From Flavipsychrobacter sp. (GTDB lineage Bacteria; Bacteroidota; Bacteroidia; Chitinophagales; Chitinophagaceae), in assembly GCA_017849575.1 (NCBI GenBank), contig JAFIGV010000029.1, positions 62,001 to 126,000 of the forward strand: a DNA stretch of 64,000 nucleotides, read 5' to 3'. Position numbers and translations under genes: made by a program. Under the pieces are notes generated by a model. It was given only the letters and a program-made list of their open reading frames with translations. It was not told the origin of the DNA and did not search any database. Positions within the stretch are counted from its first letter, which is position 1. Every line of letters begins with the position of its first letter. Shown here piece after piece: positions 17,074 to 25,168 of this stretch.

Positions 17074-18081
17074 ATGAAAATGAAAAAAACGACGACGACC
17101 GCCTTGCTGCTGTTGATGGCAGCAGTAGCACAGGCACAGCCTACCATCACTACGATGCACGATTACACCGTGGGTACCGTAATCCGGATAAAAATCTGCG
17201 ACATGACGAATGTAGCACCCGGGGGTGCCGGCCCGGCGCAGCTTTGGGATTTTAGCGCGCTGATAACGGTGGACTCCGCAACGGAAAGGTATGATGACCC
17301 TTCAATTACACCTTTCGTCACCAATTTTCCGACGGCTAACCTGGTCAAAAAAGACGACAACGGAAACTTCACTTATATCGAAAAGACGAGCACTACCGGG
17401 CAGCGTCTGGGCATAGCGGATTCATTTTCCGGCAACCTACTTATCTATACCGACCCGATACTCATGGCAAAAAAGCCCATCATGTATCAGGATATGGCCC
17501 ACGATACCTTTTGGACCTTGAGCGCAACGAACAATCTTCATGGCAGCCTGCAGATGGAAGCCGACGGCTGGGGCTCGCTGATTCTGCCCAATGGGAGCTA
17601 CTCCAATGTGCTGCGCATCAAAACTACCTACCACGAAATAGACACCCTCAACTCAGCACCCAATCCCATCACCGGAGAAATATTTGCTACCACCTACCTC
17701 TGGTTTGACAATAACCATAGTGCACCCCTGCTCACCTGGGATTCTACTCATTATGATGTTTCGATCGGCAACTTTAGTATGAAAACTGTAAGTTATTTGC
17801 ACGATCCGTTAACGACAGGCATCAGGAAACTGTCGCAATCGCTTTCTTTCAGTGGCAGCCTGCAGGGAGAGGCATTGTACCTGCGCGGAGACTTTAAAAC
17901 CGACCGTAAATACCAGATACAGGTAATGAGTATGGACGGCAAAACTGTGGCGCACTACGAAGCGAGCGGTGGACCAAACCCTCTGAAGCTGGCCTGGAAT
18001 AACAGTGCAGCACAAGGCACTTATCTGTTGTTTATCCACGACGATAAAGGCAATTTTGGCACGGCAAAACTTTTACCTTAA
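17074..18081 (+). CDS. Secreted T9SS cargo protein with type A-like sorting domain
   Basis: 335 residues. N-terminal signal peptide MKMKKTTTTALLLLMAAVAQAQ. The middle has no recognised domain (PTITTMHDYTVGTVIRIKIC onward) and looks beta-rich. The last 80 residues have the build of a T9SS C-terminal sorting domain: a short sheet with LYLRGDF, YQIQVMSMDGKTVAHYE and a GTYLLFIHDDKG ending. The family is exported by the Sec pathway, then across the outer membrane by T9SS, and the tail is removed or anchored. Possible start one codon pair later (MKKTT). Monocistronic. Confidence 0.72.
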   Translation: MKMKKTTTTALLLLMAAVAQAQPTITTMHDYTVGTVIRIKICDMTNVAPGGAGPAQLWDFSALITVDSATERYDDPSITPFVTNFPTANLVKKDDNGNFTYIEKTSTTGQRLGIADSFSGNLLIYTDPILMAKKPIMYQDMAHDTFWTLSATNNLHGSLQMEADGWGSLILPNGSYSNVLRIKTTYHEIDTLNSAPNPITGEIFATTYLWFDNNHSAPLLTWDSTHYDVSIGNFSMKTVSYLHDPLTTGIRKLSQSLSFSGSLQGEALYLRGDFKTDRKYQIQVMSMDGKTVAHYEASGGPNPLKLAWNNSAAQGTYLLFIHDDKGNFGTAKLLP

Positions 18082-18181
18082 GACCAGAACGAGCCATAAG
18101 CAGTCAGGCATCTCCGCGGAAGGATTGTTGCCGGCCCAATGAATGGCGCTTAACTTCCGTCTTTAAAAGAAAAAAGTACTT

Positions 18182-18502
18182 ATGAAAACACAACTCCGTG
18201 TGTGGATGCACAACGATGTGATGCCGGTGATGGCTGCTATGGTGTTTGTCCTTTTTTTATTTTGGGCTGACGAGGGCAAATACAATATGGATTGGGTGAG
18301 CACTGCCGGCGGATGGATCATGTTTTTGCTCTATACCGGTGGTTTGGTTCTCGGCGAGATGATCGTTAGCAATATTATCTCCGATCGATACCACGGATGG
18401 AAAAAAACGGGAATTGTAGTGGGTGTAGGTATTCCTTTCGGAGTCGCGCTCGCCGTCATAGGCGTTCGCCTTATCGCGGCATTGATTCAAATGCTGGTAT
18501 AA
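18182..18502 (+). CDS. Small integral membrane protein of unknown function
   Basis: 106 residues with about three hydrophobic helices: VMPVMAAMVFVLFLFWA, WIMFLLYTGGLVLGEMIVSN and GIVVGVGIPFGVALAVIGVRLIA (the latter quoted partly). Charged loops between (DEGKYNMDW, SDRYHGWKK). No family recognised. It has its own strong hairpin terminator and stands convergent to the DUF4142 gene. Confidence 0.6.
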   Translation: MKTQLRVWMHNDVMPVMAAMVFVLFLFWADEGKYNMDWVSTAGGWIMFLLYTGGLVLGEMIVSNIISDRYHGWKKTGIVVGVGIPFGVALAVIGVRLIAALIQMLV

Positions 18503-18509
18503 TCTAAAT

Positions 18510-18540
18510 AAGAACGGGCCGCAGTGTGCAGCCCGTTCTT
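18510..18540. terminator. Bidirectional hairpin terminator
   Basis: Ten-base stem AAGAACGGGC / GCCCGTTCTT around an 11-base loop that contains a further GCA/TGC pairing. It lies between convergent genes and could serve both; the T tract is weak on both sides. Confidence 0.65.
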
Positions 18541-18564
18541 CTGTTTCCATGGTGGAAATCTGTT

Positions 18565-19134
18565 CTACTTCATCTTGTTCTGGATATTCTGTGCCATATC
18601 CAGGTGCTGCTGCAACGTAGGCACTTTTCCGCTCGCCCAGTTTTTTATGTCCGGGTCGGCACCGGTGTTAGCTTCATTCTGAAATTCATCGATATCTTCT
18701 TTGTGGTCCTTCACCATAAAGTCAATGTAAGCCTCGTCAAAATCACGACCATGCTTCTGCTGCAGTTCATTGATTTTTTCAGCTTTGTCGCCTCCCACTG
18801 TTTGCGGCAGGGTAATGTTTTTCTGCGCTGCCAGGGCTTTCAGCTCGTCGTTGGCTTTACTGTGGTCGGTAACCATTTGCTGACCAAACTGTTTTACATC
18901 GGGCGAAGATGCATTGTCCTGAGCCAGTTGGCCCAGTTGTACTTCCATCATTCCGCCGTTGGCGGCCTTTACCGCAAAGTCTGCATCGGCCTGTGTGCCG
19001 GGGCTGTTGGGATTGTCCATTTTTTGTTCGTTTGCATTTTCTGCTCTTTCGGTGCTGTCGTTGGCGTCGTTGTCGGAACATGCCGAAAAACCGATCATCA
19101 TCAGCGCCAGAAGGCTCAGGCTGATTTTCCTCAT
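18565..19134 (-). CDS. DUF4142-family lipoprotein
   Basis: 189 residues. Lipoprotein signal MRKISLSLLALMMIGFSAC with the lipidated Cys in FSAC. An acidic, Asn-rich linker (about 20-50) precedes the DUF4142 domain: DFAVKAANGGMMEVQLGQLA, QFGQQMVTDHSKANDELKAL and FDEAYIDFMVKDHKEDIDEF with the conserved His residues. DUF4142 proteins are helical, ferritin-like in predicted fold, and of uncertain function, often in envelope stress contexts. Single leftward gene, divergent from hutH. Confidence 0.88.
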   Translation of the reverse strand: MRKISLSLLALMMIGFSACSDNDANDSTERAENANEQKMDNPNSPGTQADADFAVKAANGGMMEVQLGQLAQDNASSPDVKQFGQQMVTDHSKANDELKALAAQKNITLPQTVGGDKAEKINELQQKHGRDFDEAYIDFMVKDHKEDIDEFQNEANTGADPDIKNWASGKVPTLQQHLDMAQNIQNKMK

Positions 19135-19229
19135 TGTGTAGATTTTTGGTTAAGTGAATACTGTCGCTATGCTGCCAGTAAAAATGTGCCACCCCCGCTC
19201 CGCAGTAGTCATTAACTTTCTTAATGTGC

Positions 19230-19237
19230 TACTTTTG
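19230..19237 (+). promoter_or_regulatory. Candidate -7 promoter box for hutH
   Basis: TACTTTTG, a full TANNTTTG match, 19 bases before the hutH ATG at 19257. Confidence 0.5.
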
Positions 19238-19256
19238 CTGGCATTAGAAACACAAA

Positions 19257-20738
19257 ATGTTATTACCGGAATATATTTCGTTCGATTTTCTCCACGGTTT
19301 TGGCCACTCGCCGCTCGATCTTTCTGCTGATGCGAAAAGCAGGATGGTTATAAACCGGGCTTATCTTGATAAAATTCTTGAGAGCGGGGCCACGTGGTAT
19401 GGTATCAATACCGGGTTTGGCTCGCTCTGCGATGTGCGGATCAACGATCATGAGCTATCTGATTTGCAGCACAACCTGGTACGCAGTCATGCCTGTGGTA
19501 TGGGTGATGAAGTGCCCGAGGACATAGTGCGGTGGATGCTGCTGCTGAAGGCGCATGCGCTGAGCCGGGGTTATAGTGGTGTGCGCAAAGAGATTGTGCA
19601 GCGGCTGGCCGACTTCTACAATCTGGGTATCTACCCGGTAGTCTATGAGCTGGGGTCGCTCGGCGCTTCGGGCGATCTTGCACCGCTGGCACACCTGAGC
19701 CTGCCTTTGTTTGGTGAAGGATGGGTGAACTACAAAGGACAAAAACGACCGGCCGCCGAGGTGCTCTCTGAGCTGGGGATGGAAGCCATACCGCTGACCG
19801 CCAAGGAAGGTCTTGCCCTGCTGAACGGAACCCAATTTATGAGCAGCTATGCCGTATGGAGCCTGCTGAAGGCAGATGCCCTTTGCAAGTGGATGGATCT
19901 GATCAGTGCCATGAGTGTGGACGCCTTTCTTGCCAAGGAAGAACCCTTCAGGCACCCGATACACCGTGTGCGACCGCACAAAGGACAGATAGAAACAGCC
20001 GAAGTGATGCGTACTTTGCTTAAGGACAGTGAACTGCAGCAACAAAAGAAGATGCAGGTACAGGATCCCTATTCTTTCCGGTGTATCCCTCAGGTGCATG
20101 GTGCCAGTAAAGATGTGCTGAGCCATGCCATGAATGTGGTAGAAACAGAGATCAACTCCGTGACCGACAATCCTATCGTTTTTCACGATGAGGATGCCAT
20201 ATTGAGTGGTGGCAATTTTCATGGGCAGCCTCTTGCGCTTCAGCTCGACTTTATGGCTATTGCGGCTTCCGAGCTGGCTAATATCTCCGAAAGACGCACC
20301 TACCTGCTCATCAGCGGGCAGCGCGGCCTGCCGCCTTTTCTGGCACCCAATGCCGGCCTCAACAGCGGGTTTATGATTGCGCAATACACCGCAGCCGCAA
20401 TTGTAAGCCAAAACAAACAGTTGTGCATGCCGGCCAGTGCCGACAGCATTGTGAGCAGCAACGGGCAGGAAGACCATGTAAGCATGGGAGCCAACGCCGC
20501 TACAAAACTGCGCAGAGTGCTGATGAATGTGCAACGCGTACTGGGGATTGAGTTACTCACCGCCGCACAGGCGCTTGATTTCCGCCGCCCGGGCAAGAGC
20601 AGTCCGGCCATAGAACGACTCTGGCAGGACCTACGATCGCAGGTTTCCTTTATGGACACTGACCGTTTGTTGCATACCGATTTGATAGCAGCAGAAAAAC
20701 TCCTTGAAAACCCACCCCGGCAATGGTTGGATCAATAA
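19257..20738 (+). CDS. hutH: Histidine ammonia-lyase
   Basis: 493 residues. Eliminates ammonia from L-histidine to give urocanate. The Ala137-Ser138-Gly139 triad in GSLGASGDLAPLAHL forms the MIO electrophile by self-cyclisation. Also present: YGINTGFGSL, LVRSHACGMG, LLNGTQFMSSY, GGNFHGQPLALQLDF and SSNGQEDHVSMGA. The pattern fits HAL better than tyrosine ammonia-lyase (RSHACG and the intact IELL segment near the end), but aromatic lyases of pigment clusters belong to the same family. No hutU, hutI or hutG is next to it. The following gene is an unrelated glycosyltransferase. Confidence 0.9.
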   Translation: MLLPEYISFDFLHGFGHSPLDLSADAKSRMVINRAYLDKILESGATWYGINTGFGSLCDVRINDHELSDLQHNLVRSHACGMGDEVPEDIVRWMLLLKAHALSRGYSGVRKEIVQRLADFYNLGIYPVVYELGSLGASGDLAPLAHLSLPLFGEGWVNYKGQKRPAAEVLSELGMEAIPLTAKEGLALLNGTQFMSSYAVWSLLKADALCKWMDLISAMSVDAFLAKEEPFRHPIHRVRPHKGQIETAEVMRTLLKDSELQQQKKMQVQDPYSFRCIPQVHGASKDVLSHAMNVVETEINSVTDNPIVFHDEDAILSGGNFHGQPLALQLDFMAIAASELANISERRTYLLISGQRGLPPFLAPNAGLNSGFMIAQYTAAAIVSQNKQLCMPASADSIVSSNGQEDHVSMGANAATKLRRVLMNVQRVLGIELLTAAQALDFRRPGKSSPAIERLWQDLRSQVSFMDTDRLLHTDLIAAEKLLENPPRQWLDQ

Positions 20739-20767
20739 CGTCAGCAGAAGGTGCGGCGTACCTTGTA

Positions 20768-21655
20768 ATGCAAGCCTATGGTAGTGCAGACATCCTGTAT
20801 GAATGTGCCTTTGCTTTGCTGACCCTCAGCCGGCAGTACCGGTCTGAAACACCACCGCCGTTCAACATCATCCTCTATACCGACAATACCCGGTTTTTTG
20901 AATCTTTCCGGCAATGCACGCTACACATTTCCTATCGCGAGATGAATGCGGAAACGATAAAGCAATGGCGCGGCGCTATAAACTTTGTACACAGGGTAAA
21001 GATCGAGGTGCTGCGCGACGTGATGCGTAACCATAGGGGAAAGATCATTTATCTGGATACCGACATGTACTGTGCCGGCGCTATTGAAACCATTTTTCAG
21101 CGCATAGACGAGGGAAAGCGGTATATGCATGTGATGGAAGGATCTGTCCACGGCTCAGACAACCGGGTCTTTCAAAAACTCTCGCGCTGGCTGCGGAAAA
21201 ACGAGGTAGTGGTGGGCGGAAAAACCCTGAACATTCCGCCGGATGTAAAAATGTGGAATGCAGGCATGCTGGGGCTACATAGTCGGGATGCGGACTTGCT
21301 CGATGAAGTCTGCCAGTTTACAGATACGGTCTATCAGCGCTATCCCAAACATGTAGTGGAGCAGTTTGCTTTCTCTTACTTTTTGCAGCAGCGCGGACCC
21401 CTGCTTACGGCACACAACTATTTCTATCATTACTGGAATCTTAAAGAGCTAAGACCCGTGCTGGCTTCCTTTTTCTCCTATTTTTCAGACAAGGAATGGC
21501 CGGAATTAGCACGACTGAGCCAGCTCATTCAGCTACCCGACTATTTGCAGCAAAAAGCAAATTATTATTACAACAGAAGCACCGGTGCCAAGCTCATGAA
21601 AAAGAAGTGGCTGGCACCTGTTCCTGAATGGGAGCTTTTAGCGAAGCAGCTTTAG
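20768..21655 (+). CDS. GT-A type glycosyltransferase with DxD motif
   Basis: 295 residues from the ATG at 20768 (MQAYGSADILYECAFALLTL). A longer frame from 20723 would overlap hutH. The nucleotide-sugar site is suggested by FNIILYTDNTRFFESF near residue 40 and the metal-binding DxD in GKIIYLDTDMYC. Later VKMWNAGMLGLHSRDADLLD resembles GT8-like acceptor regions. The acceptor is unknown. It starts 29 bases after hutH and its last 18 bases overlap, tail to tail, the patatin gene. Confidence 0.72.
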   Translation: MQAYGSADILYECAFALLTLSRQYRSETPPPFNIILYTDNTRFFESFRQCTLHISYREMNAETIKQWRGAINFVHRVKIEVLRDVMRNHRGKIIYLDTDMYCAGAIETIFQRIDEGKRYMHVMEGSVHGSDNRVFQKLSRWLRKNEVVVGGKTLNIPPDVKMWNAGMLGLHSRDADLLDEVCQFTDTVYQRYPKHVVEQFAFSYFLQQRGPLLTAHNYFYHYWNLKELRPVLASFFSYFSDKEWPELARLSQLIQLPDYLQQKANYYYNRSTGAKLMKKKWLAPVPEWELLAKQL

Positions 21656-23866
21656 AAATTTGCGTACCGTAGCCTGGTTTTGCGGATGGAAGATAGATTC
21701 ATAAATGTCCTTTTTCTCCGTACTGGTAAGGTGGAAGTTCAGTGCCGCAGACTTATTGACCTGTTGAGGAATGTAGGAGAATGTGAGGAAGTGAACCTGA
21801 TCCATTAATTCCGGCAGCATTTCCTTGGCATAAGACTGGCCATAGGATTGAAAAGGTTCCCACTTATTCTCGATTACTGTGAGCGGATCGAACAACATAG
21901 ACCCGAGCGTGTTTTGCGAGGTGGCCGGAAAGACATCATATTCGCGGGTGTCGCGTACCTGCACCACAATGATGTCGCCGACATGCTGCTTAAGCCAATC
22001 CTTATAAACCAGCAAATAGCGCATAGCCACTTCTATTCCAAAATTATCGCGCAGTCCTGCGTCCATCACATTCATTTCGGGCTGCGAGGGCAGACGCACC
22101 ACCGGAAGAATAAAAGGGAAGGTGGCATTCATGCGCAGGGCAGTGGTAAGCCGCAGGTTGTAAGGATTCTGATTTCGAAAAAATGCAGCAAAATCGATGG
22201 CATCGATCGGGGGCTTAAAGCTATCGGTGAGTGCATACCGTGGCTGGGTAAGGTAGGCCACCGGCTGTGAAGAAATCAAAAGCCTCCGCCCATCGTTGAT
22301 GATGGTAGCATTGGCAATAAGTTGGGGTACCATACCATCGTGCTCCAGTTGTTGAAAATCACTAAGCTTTTTATCGAGCAGGCCTTCTGTATTTCTGATC
22401 AGTTCCTGCTCCATGGCATAACCCCGGTCGCGGGTGTAGGCATAGCCCCCGAGAGCGATCTTATTGAAGGGTGATATCAGATCGACACTCACGAAGGAAA
22501 AAATAATGGCATTCAGCAGGTCGCGGCCAATACGATCCTGATAAACCGGTGCGTAGGGATTGGCTACCCTTCCCTGTTGCGCTTCTATGTGCAGACTTCG
22601 CCAGTAGGCAGCGCCGATCATACCACCCGAAGCGCCCGTCAGCAGGGCGGTATGGGCAAAAAGCCCTCCGTGCGACAAGCTGTCGAGATAATTCAGGGTC
22701 CGAAACGTCCAGTAGGCCGAACGAGATCCACCGCCGCTTACGGTCAGTACAATAAGAGGAGGTTTGCGTGTGGCAGAATCCGATCTCATAGCCAGCCACC
22801 GCTCCAGCCGCTCTTCTCCGGCGCGGGCATCTGCGCGATAGCGGGATGGCGAAAAAAGTTTTCGCAAAGACTCATAATCATAGTCCGGGCGAAGGCTCTT
22901 TTCCGTATGATAGTCGAGACCATAGGCAATGCTGCGCAAGTCGAAAATCCTGAAATGCACCAGCAACGACAAAAAGCCGGCAATCAGCACCCAGCCCATC
23001 AACTCCCAGGTCTTCAAAAAATATTTTACCGCACCTACAAGGCCCATCATCACGGCAAACAGCAGCAGAAAACCGCTACCGGCGGGTATCCTCAGGTGTG
23101 GCTCCTCCATAAAAGCTCCCATGAGCAGCAGGATGACCAACGCAAAAATGGTTGCGGTGATGGCGTTGCGATGATGCCTGCGCAGGACGGCGCTCAGTAA
23201 TCTTGCATCGTAGGTCTTTAGTTCGCTTATTTTTTCCACCGTCATCATCTCTGACAAAAAAGTTCTTGCGCGAACCACATCAAATTCAACATCGAGCGAG
23301 TCGTAGGGTATGATCTCCCGAATAACGGATGGATTTGTGATGCGTGAAATGACAACCTTCAGCAAGTCGCGATCCACACGAAAGAAATACGCAAAAGACA
23401 GCAGCAGAAAGATGATGAAGCCAAGGTAAAAGCCGCATTGTAGCAGGAAGATCTTTGAGACGCTGGTATGTTCATTGAACCATTGGTAACGAATGCTGAC
23501 TACGGAGTAAAAAATGAGAAAGCTCAGTGGCAGCAGCGAGTTGTTGATACAGTATTTCAGAAAAGCCTGCCGGGTAGCCCCGAGAAAAGGTATGCGATGG
23601 CTGTGAATGATGAACGTGGTAATATTCCAGGCCATTACGAAGATAGCCATGGCGCTGCCCAGCAAAAACATACTGAGAAAATTGATCTGGCCAAGGTACT
23701 CCGGCGCCAGAAACAAGGCCGAGGCCCCGAAATGAGCTGCAAAACGGCCTACCAGGGTCAACACCATGATGATCCAGAATACCAGAAGCAACTGATACTT
23801 TCTAAAGTGCAGCAGCAACAACTGTACAGGAAGGAAACGATATAAACCGGAAAGTAGCTTAGGCAT
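21638..23866 (-). CDS. Membrane-anchored patatin-like phospholipase
   Basis: 742 residues. About seven hydrophobic segments in the first 320 residues form a membrane domain (VFWIIMVLTLVGRFAAHFGA, FLLLFAVMMGLVGAVKYFL and others). The C-terminal half is a patatin domain: oxyanion loop LTVSGGGSRSAYW, nucleophile elbow TGASGGMIG (Ser in GxSGG) and catalytic Asp in NVMDAGLRDNFG. The Ser-Asp dyad is complete, so lipid acyl hydrolase activity is expected. The membrane part linked to patatin is an uncommon arrangement. Not clearly in an operon. Confidence 0.85.
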   Translation of the reverse strand: MPKLLSGLYRFLPVQLLLLHFRKYQLLLVFWIIMVLTLVGRFAAHFGASALFLAPEYLGQINFLSMFLLGSAMAIFVMAWNITTFIIHSHRIPFLGATRQAFLKYCINNSLLPLSFLIFYSVVSIRYQWFNEHTSVSKIFLLQCGFYLGFIIFLLLSFAYFFRVDRDLLKVVISRITNPSVIREIIPYDSLDVEFDVVRARTFLSEMMTVEKISELKTYDARLLSAVLRRHHRNAITATIFALVILLLMGAFMEEPHLRIPAGSGFLLLFAVMMGLVGAVKYFLKTWELMGWVLIAGFLSLLVHFRIFDLRSIAYGLDYHTEKSLRPDYDYESLRKLFSPSRYRADARAGEERLERWLAMRSDSATRKPPLIVLTVSGGGSRSAYWTFRTLNYLDSLSHGGLFAHTALLTGASGGMIGAAYWRSLHIEAQQGRVANPYAPVYQDRIGRDLLNAIIFSFVSVDLISPFNKIALGGYAYTRDRGYAMEQELIRNTEGLLDKKLSDFQQLEHDGMVPQLIANATIINDGRRLLISSQPVAYLTQPRYALTDSFKPPIDAIDFAAFFRNQNPYNLRLTTALRMNATFPFILPVVRLPSQPEMNVMDAGLRDNFGIEVAMRYLLVYKDWLKQHVGDIIVVQVRDTREYDVFPATSQNTLGSMLFDPLTVIENKWEPFQSYGQSYAKEMLPELMDQVHFLTFSYIPQQVNKSAALNFHLTSTEKKDIYESIFHPQNQATVRKFLKLLR

Positions 23867-23922
23867 ATTGGTGAAACTACATTAAGCTACAAAAAAAAGA
23901 CGAGCATCCGGGGCCGGGCCGC

Positions 23923-24270
23923 TTACTTGTCCTTGTCTTTCGCAACACCTTCCATAATACCGGATATGGCAGAAACGACAAGACTGAACAGTAAGGCCGA
24001 CAGGATACCATCAACCGTGAAACCGCTCACGAGTTTGGAGCATATCAGCACTATAATGGCGTTGACCACCAATAGAAATAATCCAAGGGTAAACAAGGTG
24101 ATGGGTATGGTGAGCACGATGAGGATTGGCTTAATGAAAAGATTGAGGATGCCCAGCACTATGGCTACAATAATAGCGGTAGTGAAGCCGGCAACCGTGA
24201 CCCCGGGCAATAAATAAGCCGCAGCAAACACGGCAATGGCATTGACGATCAGTTTCAAAAGTATTTTCAT
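23923..24270 (-). CDS. Phage-holin-family small membrane protein (4 TMS)
   Basis: 115 residues, almost entirely hydrophobic, with about four helices: LIVNAIAVFAAAYLLPGV, AIIVAIVLGILNLFIKPI, LGLFLLVVNAIIVLICSKL and LLFSLVVSAISGIMEG. The pattern LPGVTV...NLFIKPIL...TIPITLFTLGLFLLVVNA is the signature of the Mycobacterial 4-TMS phage holin superfamily IV, widespread in non-phage genomes. Short charged tail KDKDK. There is no lysin or phage gene nearby, so a phage role is not supported. 33 bases downstream of terC stop. Confidence 0.85.
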   Translation of the reverse strand: MKILLKLIVNAIAVFAAAYLLPGVTVAGFTTAIIVAIVLGILNLFIKPILIVLTIPITLFTLGLFLLVVNAIIVLICSKLVSGFTVDGILSALLFSLVVSAISGIMEGVAKDKDK

Positions 24271-24303
24271 GGCTTGCTCTTTGGCCCAATATTACAAAAT
24301 TGG

Positions 24304-25080
24304 CTACTCTTCTATTTCGCTATCATTGAGTTGTACATAACCCTTTTTCTTCCGCAGCCGGATATTCAGCCCTTCTACGGCCAGGGAAAACGCAAGGCAA
24401 GAGTAGATAATGCTCTTACTAATTTCTTCATGCAGCCCATTGGCTACCAGCACCACACCAATGACCACCAGAAAGCTCAACGCCAGCATCTGGAGTGTGG
24501 GTTGTTTGTTGATGATCGTAGTGACCGGCCCTGCAAACATCATCATGATGAGGATGGAAATGATCACTGCAATGATCATCAGCATGACGTCATCAATAAG
24601 GCCTACGGCTGTGAGAATACTGTCGAAAGAAAATACCGCATCCACGAGCATAATCTGAATGATGACCCCGGTAAGGGACGAAGCAGTTTTTTGGGTTCCG
24701 GATTTTTCTGCGGCATCCTGCTGCAGCTTATGATTGATCTCGAGTGTGCTTTTAACAATCAGAAAGAGACCACCGGCCAGCAGGATCAAATCTTTCCAGC
24801 TAAGGTCGAGCGAGCTCTCGTCTTTGCGAAAACTAAACGGCAGGCTTACCACTGTTTCCTTCAGGCTGATGATGAGATTGATGCCCAGCAGGAGGCAACT
24901 CCGAAAAACCATGGCCATAAGCAAGCCAATATTTCGTGCAAAACGTTGCCGCGCCTTAGGAAGTTTGGAAGAGACAATGGATACAAAAATGATATTGTCC
25001 ACCCCGAGGACTATTTCCAGAAAAGTAAGCGTCAGCAAACTAATCCATGTGCCGGCGCTGGTAAAATCGGGGGTAGCCAT
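24304..25080 (-). CDS. TerC family integral membrane protein
   Basis: 258 residues from MATPDFTSAGTWISLL at 25080; a frame to 25152 exists but adds non-conserved residues and crosses a palindrome. TerC hallmarks: ISLLTLTFLEIVLGVDNIIF with the intramembrane Glu and Asp, and the matching second motif DAVFSFDSILTAVGL. About seven helices. TerC proteins are linked to tellurite resistance and, from later work on family members, to metal (Mn) handling during secretion. The charged C-terminus IRLRKKKGYVQLND is cytoplasmic. Single gene; no other ter genes here. Confidence 0.9.
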   Translation of the reverse strand: MATPDFTSAGTWISLLTLTFLEIVLGVDNIIFVSIVSSKLPKARQRFARNIGLLMAMVFRSCLLLGINLIISLKETVVSLPFSFRKDESSLDLSWKDLILLAGGLFLIVKSTLEINHKLQQDAAEKSGTQKTASSLTGVIIQIMLVDAVFSFDSILTAVGLIDDVMLMIIAVIISILIMMMFAGPVTTIINKQPTLQMLALSFLVVIGVVLVANGLHEEISKSIIYSCLAFSLAVEGLNIRLRKKKGYVQLNDSEIEE

Positions 25081-25117
25081 TAGTAATGTATTAGGGAACA
25101 TATGCGCTGAAAAGAAG

Positions 25118-25143
25118 CCAGCAAATATTGGAATATTTGCCGG
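25118..25143. repeat. 26-base near-perfect palindrome before terC
   Basis: CCAGCAAATATT and AATATTTGCCGG pair with one mismatch around GG. It lies 38 bases upstream of the terC start and 26 beyond the M28 stop. It could be an operator, or a weak terminator for the peptidase gene. Confidence 0.5.
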
Positions 25144-25168
25144 CTGTGTCAAAAAAAGTATGATCGCT

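Noticed and set aside
19455-20534. A 359-codon open frame antisense to hutH
   Set aside because: It is a shadow of the hutH codon pattern; it has no domain, and hutH is complete and conserved.
23923-24270. Holin-like protein as a sign of prophage
   Set aside because: The family is common in non-phage genomes and no lysin, integrase or structural gene is present.
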